Assembly (NCBI GenBank): GCA_959347315.1
Contig: OY365808.1
Location: forward strand, 5,904,787-5,968,786
Length of the DNA: 64,000 bases
DNA from: Bimastos eiseni
Lineage: Eukaryota > Annelida > Clitellata > Crassiclitellata > Lumbricidae
Direction of reading: 5' to 3'
Part shown: positions 21,491 to 33,763 of the stretch, piece by piece
Position numbering within the stretch: position 1 is the first letter of the stretch
Layout of the letters: every line of letters starts with the position of its first letter
Translations under genes and position numbers: made by a program
The notes under the pieces: generated by a model
The model's database searches: none
Told to the model about the DNA's origin: nothing
Seen by the model: the letters and a program-made list of their open reading frames with translations, nothing else

Positions 21491-24400
21491 CATTTGTGCA
21501 GCAATACCAATGAGAAGCGAAGTTCGCATTCGACTCCAAGTCGTATAATTGATTCATGTGTTGAATGTAGTCGTCAATGTCGTCTTTTCTTTCGTGTTTG
21601 TCCAGTTTTGCCGACAATCGACTGCCAACCTTTTTTATGGCATGCCACATTTTCTGAAAATCAACATCCTCGGCGGCGATAGAAGACAATGACTTGAGAA
21701 TATCTTCACAGCTTTCAACGATTCTAAGTTTGGGACCTCTTGTGAACCTCTTTAGGCGATAGACCTGCATTTCTAGATAAATCCTATACGCTCTGATTAC
21801 ACTAGTGGCATATGAAATCTTTTCATCGTCTACAGCTGCTGCGAAACTTAAGCTCATTGCCTCGATTTCTTCAGTCAGTCTGAGGCGGTCACTTTTCTCA
21901 AGGGTATGCAGAAGGTTTTGAGTTTCGCACAAAAGGCGCAAGGTTCTCAAGTGTGAACGAAGTTTCATAAAGTCTCTTGCAATATCTCTATTGAAATGGT
22001 CGGATGCTGTATATATCAAGGCTTGCCTAGCCTTTTTGCTATCCATTATTCTTGCTTTGGCCATATTCATGTGAAGCTCGTATGTCTTCATTTCTCTGTT
22101 GTAACGTGGACAATAACTTACTTTTGAGGTACAAACGGGACATTTCAGGAACATTGAACCATATAGCTTGTAAGGAGGTAATATTTTCATGTGTCTTTTT
22201 ACCCAGGAATCCATGCACGTTTTTTCAACCACATGGTCACATGGCTTCAAAATAATGAACCTGTCTTTCTCTGTTATCTTGACGCTAAGATCTTCAGCCG
22301 TTTCTTTAAGCTTTACGTTGTCACAAATCCGACATATTTTCGGACACACTTCACCGCACAATCCTATACAATCATGTCCACATCTGAGTTTATTTTGACA
22401 CGGTTCATTGCATGGAGCTCGATCACATGGATGACTGCAAATTGCTTTGCAGCTGTGGTGCGGGCATGTCCAACGACATGGCCTATCGCATGGCTTATAG
22501 GGTATGTCGCATCCCTGCTCCAGTGAACGGTGGTGACACTTGATCACACAAATGGCATGGCATGTGGCACACGGATATCCACAGGTAAAGCGGCATTTAT
22601 GGGAGCAAAGTGGGAAGTATTTGTTGCATACCTCAGTGCATTCGGAATGTTTTGCATCCGTTACGCATTGTTGACATGTCTTCCCGCAACGATGACCGCA
22701 TTTCAGTTTGACATTGCATTTCTTCTGACAGCCGTGATCGTACATGCTACTGTTTTGTAGGCTGCAGAAAACTGTGAACCTGTGCAGTTTAGTACTGCAC
22801 GTCCTCGTAACAAGTGTCTGGCACTGAGAAAAGTCTGATACACTAGTGCCACACTCGACCACCGCTTTGTGTCCATATGTGCAAGTAGTAACCTCGACTT
22901 TCTTTCGACACTGATACGTTTTTGGGTCTTCAAAGCACTCCAGTTTCGCCTTATGCCCACAAAGGAGCAACTTTTCAACTCTTGTTTTACATATATTCGT
23001 GCACTCTGGTTGGCCACAGATTTCTTGACATTTGTGACCACAGGATAACAATTTCCTGCAAGGCAATGGACAAACCACATCGTCTGGCGATTGGTAACAC
23101 TCTGCCGTGTTGGAATGCTTGCATTTCGGTATCGTTATTTTCACTGTAACCCGACAATTTCCACACTTGACTCCACATATTTTACTGCATTTATGACCGG
23201 AGGGGCAAAGTCGTTTGCATGGATTCCTGCATATGTATTCGGTCAAATCTACGTGGCAAGCAACCCTCGCCTCGTGTTCACACAGAGGTAGCGTTCTTAA
23301 AACTAGGACTGTACAATCGCCACACGGTTCGTTGCATAGCTTCGGGCAATAATGTCCCTCTGGACACGACTTGCTGCATTTGTTCATACAGGCATAGCGC
23401 TTTTCCGATTGATTGCAGGACAGTCTCACTACATGCTGACAACGAGGTAACACCTTCTCCACCTTCACTTCACATTTTCCACAAATTTCGTGACACTTTT
23501 TCGGACACTCATGACCTTCTGGACACAATCTTTTACAGGCTTCAATACACGAGTAGCTATATTCCGAACAGTGGCATTCCATACGAGCAAGATGACCGCA
23601 CTGTGTCAAAATTCTCTCGACCTGAACGATGCAAAGATTGTGCTGCAGGTACGATTCTTCGTTCATATGGCAGGGCATCGTGGCTTCGTGTTGGCAAAGT
23701 GTAAGCATTCTTGTGACAGGTTCCACGCACTCTCCGCAATCCTCCCAGCAGATTTTCTTGCATTGGTGCCCCACCTTGCATAATTTTTTGCATCTTTCTT
23801 TGCATCTGAATTTGTTTTCGTCCATGCCGCAAGGCATGATTGCTTCGTGCTGACACCTTGATAGCGTTCTTATGACGCGAACATAGCAATTAGCTAGATG
23901 TTCGGAGCAACGCCTTTGACACGCATGACCGAATACACAGTTCTCTGGTTTTATCTCACATGGTTTTAGGCATTTGTAATCTTCGTGCTTTTGATCAAAC
24001 GGATGACAGTTTTTATCACAAACGTGTCCGCAATCCAAACGATATTCGCATGGATGTTTGCAGCCAAACGCAGGAACTTCATTAAAGTCCGCAGCGCACG
24101 ATACATTAAAAACATTATCTGGGTGTTTGCGGCATCCAAGAGGTATCTTCTCAACCAGCTTCTTTTCACTCCTCATAGTGTCTAAGATATCTCGCCAGAG
24201 GGGGCTGGTATCGCGAAGAAGGTCTCCATTTCCAATAATGTACAGACCTTTGCGAGCCCGAGAAAGAGCAACGCAAACGCGGTTCGAAATTCCCAGGAAC
24301 CCTATGTTGTTCCTCTTATTACTGCGAACTAAAGATAGCAAGATTATGTCGTTTTCTTCTCCCTGGAAGTTGTCCACTGGAGTAATTCGGACGCCTTCGA

Positions 24401-27400
24401 AGTCCTCCTTTGGCATGTATTTTCTCAGGAGAAAAAGCTGACCCGTGTACAGAGTCAGAACGGTGATTTTGTCAGAAGAATATCCAATGTTCAGCAGATA
24501 CTTGCAGAAAGCTGCAATAAAAGAGGCTTCGTGTTCATTTGAATGACTCTTCAAATCGTCTACACTGCTTTCCTGAAAGCTATGATTCAAGAAGAATAGA
24601 TTTCCCATAACTCCAACGATGTTTTCATACTCGTGAACATTGCTGTGATCACGCAATGACTTGTATATGTGTGGAACAAGTAATTTCGATATCTCTGGTC
24701 TCATTCTGTGTTGGATTGCAAGACATTCACATTTCATTTTATTCAGTAACATTCTTTCAAACAGCGATATTTGTAGCCAGTAGTGCTTTGCCAGTCTATC
24801 ATCAGCGGGTTTTGGTCTCAATTGTTGATGATCACCAATTAAGATCAGATGCTCGCAGTCATCGGATAAACTGGCAACGATATGGGCCTCAAGCACTTCC
24901 GCTGCCTCTTCGACTATTACAATCTTTGGCTTTACTGTCTTCAGTAGATGGTTGTTTTTGGCAGCTACAGTTGTGGTCATTGCAACGATTTCTGCATCAG
25001 TTAGAATATCGCAGTGCTGGTTGTTGATCAGGGTATCTAGCTTCCTCTTTTCCTGTGAATAATCGTGTAGAACTGTTTGCCATGCTGTCATGTTTTCGCT
25101 TATACATCGCGAAACCCAATAGTTGTACAAACGCCATCTGTCGTCAAGACTTAGATCCCAGACGTTGACGTCATAAGATGGTCTCGTCTGATCAAATCTA
25201 TTATGCATTTTGCGTAGGCACTGCCATGTTTTGAAATATGCGTTGTCTTGATTTACATAAAAAAATGCATTTTTGCGCATCATCTCCTTACACTCACTAA
25301 ATTCTTTCACAGAATTTTTATTATCGACATCGCATTGCCTCCCAAATTGTTCATCCCATTGATCCTCACAATCGCCTCCTTGTTCTCGAATGTCTGTGTC
25401 TTCTGGTGCTTCACGTAACACATTTGACTGCCAAGCATTGGCACTTCTGTCGTATAGCCAAAGCAGAAGAACTGAAGGCTCCGAACCTTTGCGGCGAGTG
25501 AGCATTTCGAACTGACCGTGAGACATGAAATCCTTCAAAACATTTTCATGCAACATTTCTTCTCGTGCAAGCTCCACGAATGCTGCTAAACATGTCAACT
25601 GATTTTCCATTTCACTCAATCTGCTCCTTGCCCACCCGATTGCTTTACGCCATTTCGACTGTCGCATGATTTCATTTAGCTGACAACGCTTAAGGATTGG
25701 ATTCTCAGACGAACATCTGCCGCCAAGTCTTACGATCTTGTTGTCATTTACTTTTTTCGGATGCTGTTTGATAATTTCTTCTAAAAATTGATCAAGCGCA
25801 TGATTTGTATAACAAACAATCAAAATGGGTCCGTCCCACAAAGGTTCCCTGCCAAATATAGGCTGTCTGTTTTCAAACGCGTCCATTAAATGATAAACGG
25901 GCTTGTATTTATTAGCCAGAAGCAACTGTACGACAAGTACCCCGATGAACGTTTTTCCAGTTCCAGGGGGACCTTGGATGACGGCAAATTCTTTTGTCAG
26001 TGCTGCCGTAAGGGCTCCATATTGAGAGTCGTCTAATCCAAGCTGCTCTGCACTAGGCCAAGTGCTTGGCGTAAGAATTGAAACTTGGTTTTCTTCCAAT
26101 TGGAAATTTTCTTCCTGTTCAATACATTTCTTTTCGACTCTCTTCATTGCGGGTGTAAAATTGAATTTATGGTGTGTGCAACGTATGTATTTTGGCGGAG
26201 GAATTTCCCCTTGTCCCTGGTTCAGTAGATACTTTTGAAATGGTAATGTTTCCTCGTCCAGGTACTGCAATACTCCGAGTACGTTTTTATACGGTTCGTA
26301 ATAGGCTGGACTTTCAATCATTTTATAATAACAATTGAATTGGATAGAATTTACCTGAGTGGTTTCATTCTCAAAGTTCACAAATACAATGCCATTTGAA
26401 AGATCATTGGGGTTTCTTTCAGCGATTGTTCCAATCAACATCGTCTGGAATTGATCGGCTGATAAACAGACGAGGGAACCGAAGATCAGTCGTTTACCTG
26501 CGCTCCATCTGACTCTTTTCAGGCGACTCGTATCAAAGTGTATCTTATAGATGACACCGTTTTGTGAGCAGCGCCAAGAGACGATCTGAACTTTCTGGTA
26601 GACTTTCAAGACACTCTTTCTCTTCTTGTCATTTCCTTCCTGTCTGCTTTCTAGAAGATCTGCCAATCCTTCTCTCAACGGACGTATGAGGTCCTCTCGC
26701 AGCAGTCTGAACTGCACGTCGAGGTAGTCGTTTACACTCGTGTATCGCAAAAAGATTTTATTTTTGCGAAGATACGGATCACCTTTTCCTTTCATATCTT
26801 CACAAGTAGGAGCTGTACTTAGCCACCTGAAGTTCTCCATATTGGTCACGCATATCTCATCGCTTTCCATGTCGTGTGTGGGTACCTTGAGTTGAATGTG
26901 TCGGCGTACTGACAGAAGTTCTTCATCTAAGTCCTCCATCGAAATATCCATTCCTCTCGAATGGTGAAGATAATGGATTGGGGCCATTAGCGGTGTGACA
27001 GTATCTAGAGATTTGCTTGGAAATTTTCCAACCAGAATTTTAAGGATGCTTAGAATTTGCTGAAGCACATCAATTTTAGATGACATTCCTTCGTCCGTTA
27101 TGAATAGATTTAGATATCGAAGAAGATCAACTTTCATGAATTTGCTGTCACTGATGTGACAAAGGAGTATGTTCAGAGAATTCGTATCTTTGGATTGGCA
27201 TGCTATTGCGATCACTTGAATCAGCAACTCAGTAAGGATCAGCGTTGTCGACCCAAGTGTCATCCGTTCCATGAAGCCAAATCTTGGGGTAATCAACTTC
27301 AACAGAACACCTCCAGGTTCTGGAGTTTGAATGAGCTTGCTAAGTTTATTCAAGTTCACGGCATCTGTGAAGCAATCAGCTTCGAATGTGTTTGATTTGT

Positions 27401-27504
27401 TACTCTGTTGGTTTTCGGCGTGCCGAGAATGTTTCTTAAATTCTCGTTGCTTCTTCGTCTTCTTTTTCTGCGCTTCTTCAGTCTCTTCTTCATACTTTCT
27501 TTTT
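21491..27504 (-). CDS. ZNFX1: ZNFX1 copy B, main exon: N-terminal helical region, SF1 helicase, NFX1 zinc-finger array, first half of RZ finger
   Basis: The frame is open from an acceptor (TTATGGTAG) at 27504 to a consensus donor AATG|GTAAGT at 21491. The GTG codon at 27359 is only where a naive caller would start. Upstream of it are a Lys-rich segment (KKKTKKQ) and ADCFTDAVNLNKL, matching SDCFTDVINVNKL of copy A. Counting from 27359: GPPGTGKT 463-470, VEEAAEV 816-822, VALSRARKG 1030-1038, NFX1 finger array from about 1065, RING-like CPVC late, WYCC 1951-1954. The helicase core is almost base-identical to copy A at a constant offset of 14383 nt, while the N-terminus, an internal island and the fingers differ. 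Copy B has one finger fewer at the start of the array and a finger with a missing half (ESYLQHNLCIVQVERIL). Probable ATP-dependent RNA helicase of antiviral or small-RNA pathways. Confidence 0.93.
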
Positions 27505-27767
27505 CTACCATAATATATGCAAAAAACAGTTCAAATTTTGCTTCACCGTGTATACATAAAGTGAAGATAGGAAGGCGGAGAATTGGATGCTTCAAGATAG
27601 GGGTTCTTGAAGAAGTGACCCTATAGTGTGAAGTGGAAAAATTGAGAGATGATAACTAGAGAAAACTGGCGAATGATAGAGGTGAGAATTTGATGAATTA
27701 GGAATCGATATTGTTACAGGATGGCCTCGGCCAAATAGAGACTGGACCAAGCACGGCATCGCGTCAA

Positions 27768-28204
27768 TTGATCCCCCGTCAGTTGATCCCCGTCAATTGG
27801 TCCCATAGTCAATTGATCCCCTCATCAATTGATCCCCTCAAATCTCTAGGCTGCGCGTCACAAACTTGTAGCTGATAACAGAGAATACTTTACAGATTTA
27901 CAAAATAACAAATAATTGCCCAGGCTTCGTGTCACGGTGTCACTACGGCTGTTCGGATATTCTTTTATATCTCAGAGCAATGGTTCATTTATCCCATGCA
28001 TAGACGCCTGTGCTTAGAACTTTATGCTGATAAACTAATTATATCATGACTCTCAATTACGCTTTTGTATTGTTTTATCATTTTAACATTTCATGCTCTT
28101 TTACATCGTTCTTTAAAAAAATGGAGAAAGGCGCAAGTGGAACATGAATGTTGTGTCAATTTGGCTGGGTTCAACAAGCAGAGGATCAACTGACGGGGGA
28201 TCAA
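27768..28204. mobile_element. foldback/MITE-like element with 22-bp perfect terminal inverted repeats
   Basis: The 22 nt at 27768-27789 (TTGATCCCCCGTCAG...) are the exact reverse complement of 28183-28204. The left end continues into four or so degenerate tandem TCAATTGATCCCC units to about 27840; the right end has only one. The interior is AT-rich and non-coding, so the element would be non-autonomous. Confidence 0.8.
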
Positions 28205-28539
28205 AAGACGTAGAACCACCAAGCACACCGTGGTATTTGAAATTGGCATTTTGGGGTCTCTGTAAATATCCCCTCTGCCAAAAATTCATTCAGTGATTTC
28301 CTCTTGCTAACTCCTTTGTTATTCAATCAACCTCTCCAGAGGAGATTATCAATTTGGAACAGACGATTCAACCAAACCACAGCTCTGGTCCGAATGACTT
28401 TTATCCATGCATATAGCCAATCCTAACCTAAGGCAATTGGCAGTTCCTTTGGCCATGATAATTAGTTTCATTCAATACTAGAATTGTACCAATCGCTATC
28501 TGTCTTACTGTATTGCCCCAAGATCCTTGAAAAAAATTA

Positions 28540-31045
28540 TGTAGGCCTATGAAAGACTGCATAGCTGTGTGATCAAAAGGAACATCTTATATCTTCAGTA
28601 GGACAGAGTCTCTCACGCTTTTGATGTATCTTTTACTTGATAAAGGCGTTCGATCAGTTGATCATACTATAATAATAAAAAATTGAAAATTATGGAAAAC
28701 GTGTCACTCCTCTTCGGTGGTTTTATAGCTACATGGACAAGGGACAGCAGCAGATTACACGTAATGGACCGTTGTCTAAACTCAGACTTAAATGATTGTA
28801 TTCATTATGGAGTCCCCAAGGCTCAAATCTTGATCCTTTACTTTTCTTACTTGACTTCATACTCTTTTTGTTCTCATAAGTCTCTTGATAATCTGATAGA
28901 CCTGGGGAACTCCGAGCTCACAGCTATCGCCGACTGGTTCAAACAATAGATTGCCGGTTAATTTATCCAAAACTAATTTCATTCGTTTTCATTCTAATAG
29001 AGAATTGATACCTAATCAAGACTTAACTATTTCCATTGATAGCAAGCCTATTCTGCAGGTTAAATCTACCAAATTTCTTGGTGTGTACGTTGACAAACAG
29101 CTAAATTAGAAGGTCCACATAGCTCACATATCCATTAAACTAGTTAAGAATGTTGGGATATTATTTGCAGGGTTTGAATTGTCTAATTTGAACAGGAGGA
29201 GGGGAGAGGGTCGCTTGTCCCGACCACAATTTTTACTAACCTGAAACCGGTAGGCCTATATAGGCCTATATGGGCTAAAATATATAGGGTAACTGTGGGT
29301 TTTCTGTGCGCGAACTTGATTCTTAGCTGCGTTAGGAGACATTTAGCCACTAAAAGCTGATCTGATAATGTTTCCTTGACCCCCAAACTACCCATTTTGG
29401 AGAATTAACTGGCGGGATTGAAAAAATGAACGGGGGGGCGGGTTTGAACCCTCCAAACTCCCGACTATTCAATCACTAATCATCGCGAAGTATATTTGCT
29501 ACCACGAAATATTTAAACTAACCTGTACTATTCCCTTATAAACCGTTGCTTAATATATTGCAATAGTATTTGGGCTTCAAATTACCAGACCAGACTGCTG
29601 AGATTGTGTAGTGACTGTAGTCAATACTATTGGAGCTCCAGCATGTCTAATTACTTGGTATCCTTATGTTCATGGTATCGTTATTGTATACTTGTGTCGA
29701 TTATTTCGACCTCTTCAAATGTTTTTATTTCCTTTCTCGCATTTATTTTTGTGCTTGCATTTGCTCACTTTACATTTGACTACGTTAGGCCTACTTCCTA
29801 TTTTAAGCAACTCTACCTTCGTTTGGTTTTGGTCTAGTTTAGTTTGCTTCTAGTTAAGATTTATTATTCAGAGTTAACCTAGTCAAGTTTTATTTTTGCC
29901 ACTGCTCTAGATCTTGACAGCCGCTTTGACAATTGACTGTAAGGTCTAATGCTTCATCTGCCTCAACGTTATTAATTATTTAGGTGGCCCTACCTAGCTA
30001 AGAATGCTACCTAGCGGCACTATAATTGTCCATTTTGGGTCCCCTGTTGTTGTTGATTGGTGGTAAATAATTGTTCTTCCGTTCTGCTTTCAATGACATC
30101 AATAAATGAATTGAATTATAGGCCTATAACAGTAGGCCTAGGCCTATATTATATCCGACCAGTGCACGTTCACACTTTGGCCTAACATAGGGCTGGACAC
30201 GGGATGTGTCACTGCCTGACAATGCATAGGGCCTATGACTCAGACGCGTCCAGGTAGGACAACATCATTTGACCTACATCAACAACCCTTTTTACCAAGT
30301 ACATAATTTTATAAAAGTAAATAGGATTTAAGTTCTAGAACAAAACACACGCCATATAGGGGTCTATTCTTATAGATATTCCAGATGGGTGCAATTAATT
30401 GTAATAAAACACTTCTATCACGCCGTTATCTAGGCCTACTTCAAAAAGCATTAGTCCATATGGCGCCTCATAATAAGCCCATGATCAGGCCTTTATGCAG
30501 AACATCAGGCCGCTCTCATTTACATGTAGGCCTAGGCCTATAGAGAGAGGCACACACGCAGCCAATTGATGAGAGTCGTAATGGCATCGAGAGCAACAAC
30601 CGATCGAACCAGTCAATCCACCAATCAACAAAGCAATCTATCAATCAATGATCAATGACGTTAAAAAATAGGCCTAGGCCCACAGCTGGGCATATAGACG
30701 TCGCGTAAGCCTAGGCCTAAGTGTAATTAGATGTCAACGTTTTGCAGCCTTTGCTTCCTACCTTGAAGATGCGTTTTGATGCAGGCTATTCTCCATCTTT
30801 GGTTGACTAGCCTATGTTCATCTCGATCGACAAAGAATTCGTCTAAACTGCGAGTCCTCTTCAAAGGTTCATTGCATACTTAATCAAATTCTACAACTAT
30901 TCACAAGAAATAACGCTCTGATAGGCCTATTAATCGCTCGCTCATTATTATTCTTTACGCCTATAAATTATACGTTCGCTGCATATCTTAGTTCAATACG
31001 ATTTCAATCCAATCCTTGTCCTATAAAGCTGACAGGCCTATAAGC
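28540..31045. repeat. cluster of the palindrome TAGGCCTA
   Basis: TAGGCCTA or AGGCCTAT variants occur near 28542, 29250-29270, 29786, 30117-30150, 30432, 30526-30545, 30668, 30711, 30921 and 31033, often doubled as TAGGCCTAGGCCTA. Single occurrences are scattered elsewhere in the window (for example near 2511, 16421, 53380 and 56600). No gene was recognised between 29480 and 31045. Confidence 0.8.
28580..29180 (+). mobile_element. LINE reverse transcriptase remnant, second family, degenerate
   Basis: Translated pieces resemble RT motifs: a KAFDQLIIL-like block (KAFDTVDH type), YGVPKAQILI (GVPQGSILG type), SELTAIADWFKQ, a mutated SKTNF-type segment, and KSTKFLGVYVDKQLN with KVHIAHIS. Multiple stops and shifts separate them. 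The sequence differs from the 17430 element in these motifs, so it is probably another CR1/Jockey-group family. Confidence 0.75.
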
Positions 31046-31367
31046 TGATATTGTGGTCAATCATATTAACTCCATTGCTAAATAAATCGATCATAATTAA
31101 GATCGGTCAAATGACCAGGTCTTTGTTCGCTTCGAGCCTGGTCGAAAAACCAATGCATGTATTTTTAGACAGAGGCAGATGCATGATGCGCTGTACGCAT
31201 GCTTATTATGTGCGGTGCTACTTGGTTTCGGTTTCGGTTTTTGGAAACAATCTAAATTAGACTTTTCAGAAAGACACTAAAGGCCCTCGATTCCTAGAAC
31301 TGAAAATGATTTGTCACAAATCCTATTCTGAATCCTACACTTCGCCCAACCTTCCTCGCTGTTTTAA

Positions 31368-31530
31368 TTCTAAACACCATCCGCCTTAGCCGTCTGCCCG
31401 CCTGTCTGACTCTCTGGATTTTGACCCCCTCTGCCTATCAATTCTGTTTTGATTAAGCGCCTGTGTTTAAGCTGGTTCCCGCGACTTGACTTTTGTGGGT
31501 GCTGTATCAATGCTGGGATTACGATCATTA
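31368..31530 (+). mobile_element. 3' end of a CR1/L2-like LINE, standalone copy
   Basis: It matches 33358-33515 over ~160 bp: CACCATCCG, TTAGCCGTCTGCC, GACTCTCTGGATTTTGACCC, GCGCCTGTG, CGACTTGACTTTTGTGGG, then the degenerate GGTGCTGTATCAATGCTGGG form of the CGCTGTA-AATGCTG terminus. No coding part is present. Confidence 0.75.
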
Positions 31531-32158
31531 TGCCGATGTGACATTTTAAGTATAGTGTTGATGACCAAAACAATTGCATTCATGACAATAAAACCACAGG
31601 CTTCGAATTGAAATTTAATTTCTGGACAATTTCGCAGGAATCAGCTGATTAAACTAGCTCGTGATCTTAAAAAAAACAGGTTTCCTAATCACCATTTTTT
31701 TGTAGGACCTACATCAGTCGATGTTGAGTGTAGAGTGCAGACAAATGAAGATGGCGCTTTCTGCGCTTCAACCTGAGGTCACTTTCATGTTAATGAGCGT
31801 ACGTGGGCCTGTTGATTTTCGCGTTGCAACACTCTTTCGCAGTAAACAAAATTAATGTGAGATTCGAGTTTAAAAAAGCTTATATTCGCGTCTACATTAG
31901 TATATTTGCGGTTATCAAAATTAAATACATCGTGTAATGGAAGTATCTTTGCAGTTACTAAAATTAAATGGAATCTTAACGGGTAATGGGTATTTTTGGT
32001 GTATTTTTTTATCTTGACCGCGGCGAACTTGCAATAGGCCTGTTTAGGTGACGCGCAAGTTGCCTTGACCGTTTCGTTAAATTCGTCCCAGTGCCTTAAC
32101 CACTATATAGTCTAGCAACGCTAAAATTAAGTATGACCAGTAATTTTTCACGGGTTAA

Positions 32159-32750
32159 GGGCCGTCCACATATTACGTATGCAGCGAAGGGAGAGGAGGG
32201 TTTGAAATTTCGACCATTTTGCGTACGGGTGCGTATGGTGGGGAAGGGGTATAGGTAGGCTACGTACACAAATATAGTTGTCTAATTGTGACGTCCACAA
32301 TACAGAATATGAAAATCAGAACTGTAAACCTAATCACAGACTATATTCTTGCTTAATCAATTGTATGTAGCATTAAAACGGTTTCAAATGCAAGTGCTGT
32401 TATTTAAAATTAATGAATTTTTCAGAAATTCTGCGCGAACGCTTATTATACAGTCATCGTGTCATGTTGGTGTCACCCCTCTGATGGTGTCCCCCGGCGC
32501 GGTCCGATAGTGTTTTATTTCTTCATAACAGTTAACAAATTTAAGCTATTAAATATGATGATTAACAAAACTTAATAGCCTGTTTTAAAATCAATGTATT
32601 ATAGATGTTTTAGCTATTTAACCTATGCAATGGGGTAGAGCTAAAATGTACGTACGCATGGGGTAGGGGCCCACGAAATGTACGCTGTGCAGCAGGGGTA
32701 GGGGTGTCCGAAAATCCAATTTTTGGCGTACGTAATATGTGGATGGGCCC
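32159..32750. mobile_element. PIF/Harbinger-like MITE, copy 1
   Basis: 592 bp with imperfect terminal inverted repeats beginning GGGCCGTCCACATATTACGT, flanked by TAA at 32156-32158 and TAA at 32751-32753. A subterminal CGTACG-rich zone occurs at both ends. Non-coding. Related copies lie at 48651-49138 and 52525-53031. The TWA target duplication and G-rich termini fit PIF/Harbinger, though no transposase is present to confirm it. Confidence 0.85.
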
Positions 32751-33079
32751 TAACAGCGCAAGTCTGAAAGTATTTGGCGAGCGAAAAATCGCTTGCGCAG
32801 GACGATTTCGAACGGGAGCTCTTTTAAATTGCGATCATAAAACAATAAATAGTTTTTAGGCTTATTGACTTCTGTATTATTAACTTTCGCACAGTCGTAG
32901 GCTCGTAACCTAATAAACCTAGCCTAGGCTTCCTATAGCCACGTACGTACTACACCCAACATATTTATGGCCCCCATAGGGCCTATAAAAAACACCCTTC
33001 TCCGGTCTCTCGTTGCAACTTCACTGCAAGCACAGTGACTAAAGGGCCCAAAGTAGGGCCTAATGGAGAAAACTTAGAA

Positions 33080-33285
33080 AACATTGGGGCGCGGATGCTG
33101 AAGATCCGAGTTCGAAACCCGGTCCCCTAGGTTGACTAGTCCTTCTTTCGTTAGGCGGCAGCGTTGGTTGAATCAGATGTATAGCGTAATGGACGCCATA
33201 TGCGTGGCTTCCGACATTTAAATTCGACTCGGACACCTATAATAAGTTAATATATTAAAGCTTGTCATCATTCGCTCATACAGCC

Positions 33286-33354
<69 letters not shown>

Positions 33355-33550
33355 CAACTCCAAACACCATCCGTCTTAGCCGTCTGCCTGTCTGACTCTC
33401 TGGATTTTGACCCCATGCTCATCGATTCTGTTATGATTATGCGCCTGTGAATAAGCTGGTTGCCCCGACTTGACTTTTGTGGGCGCTGTAGAAATGCTGA
33501 GATTACGATTACGATTCTGTGGTTTGTCGGTTTGAATATAAACTATAATC
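33080..33550 (+). mobile_element. tRNA-derived SINE, interrupted by a nested insertion
   Basis: Positions 33080-33287 and 33518-33545 match, in order, the reverse complement of 35229-35470. The head carries a B-box-like GAGTTCGAAACCC. The shared body has CCTTCTTTCGTTAGGC, GATGTATAGCGTAATGG and CTTGTCATCATTCGCT, and the tail GTGGTTTGTC-GTTTGAA resumes after the interruption. It ends about 215 bp upstream of the THUMPD3 start codon. Confidence 0.72.
33288..33517 (+). mobile_element. (TA)n tract plus CR1/L2-like LINE 3' end nested in the SINE
   Basis: About 32 TA dinucleotides (33288-33352) are followed by the same 3'-end sequence as at 31368-31530. It ends in GGGCGCTGTAGAAATGCTG and a short ATTACG repeat tail, typical of CR1/L2-group insertions. 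Confidence 0.75.
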
Positions 33551-33763
33551 TTAACCTTTGATGAATCTTACTGAATAAGTAGAAACCCATAATTTCGACT
33601 TTCGATGTAATTTCTTTAAAAAACCAAAAGAATCTAGGTTCGATAAATCAAATTCCACAGCCCTATTGTGCTCGGTTAAAAACAAAGAACAAATTTTTGC
33701 GTTCAGTGTATTCCGAACACGCTCTGGGTAAGCGTAGAACAGTGGCCACGGTGAGAGCTGAAG

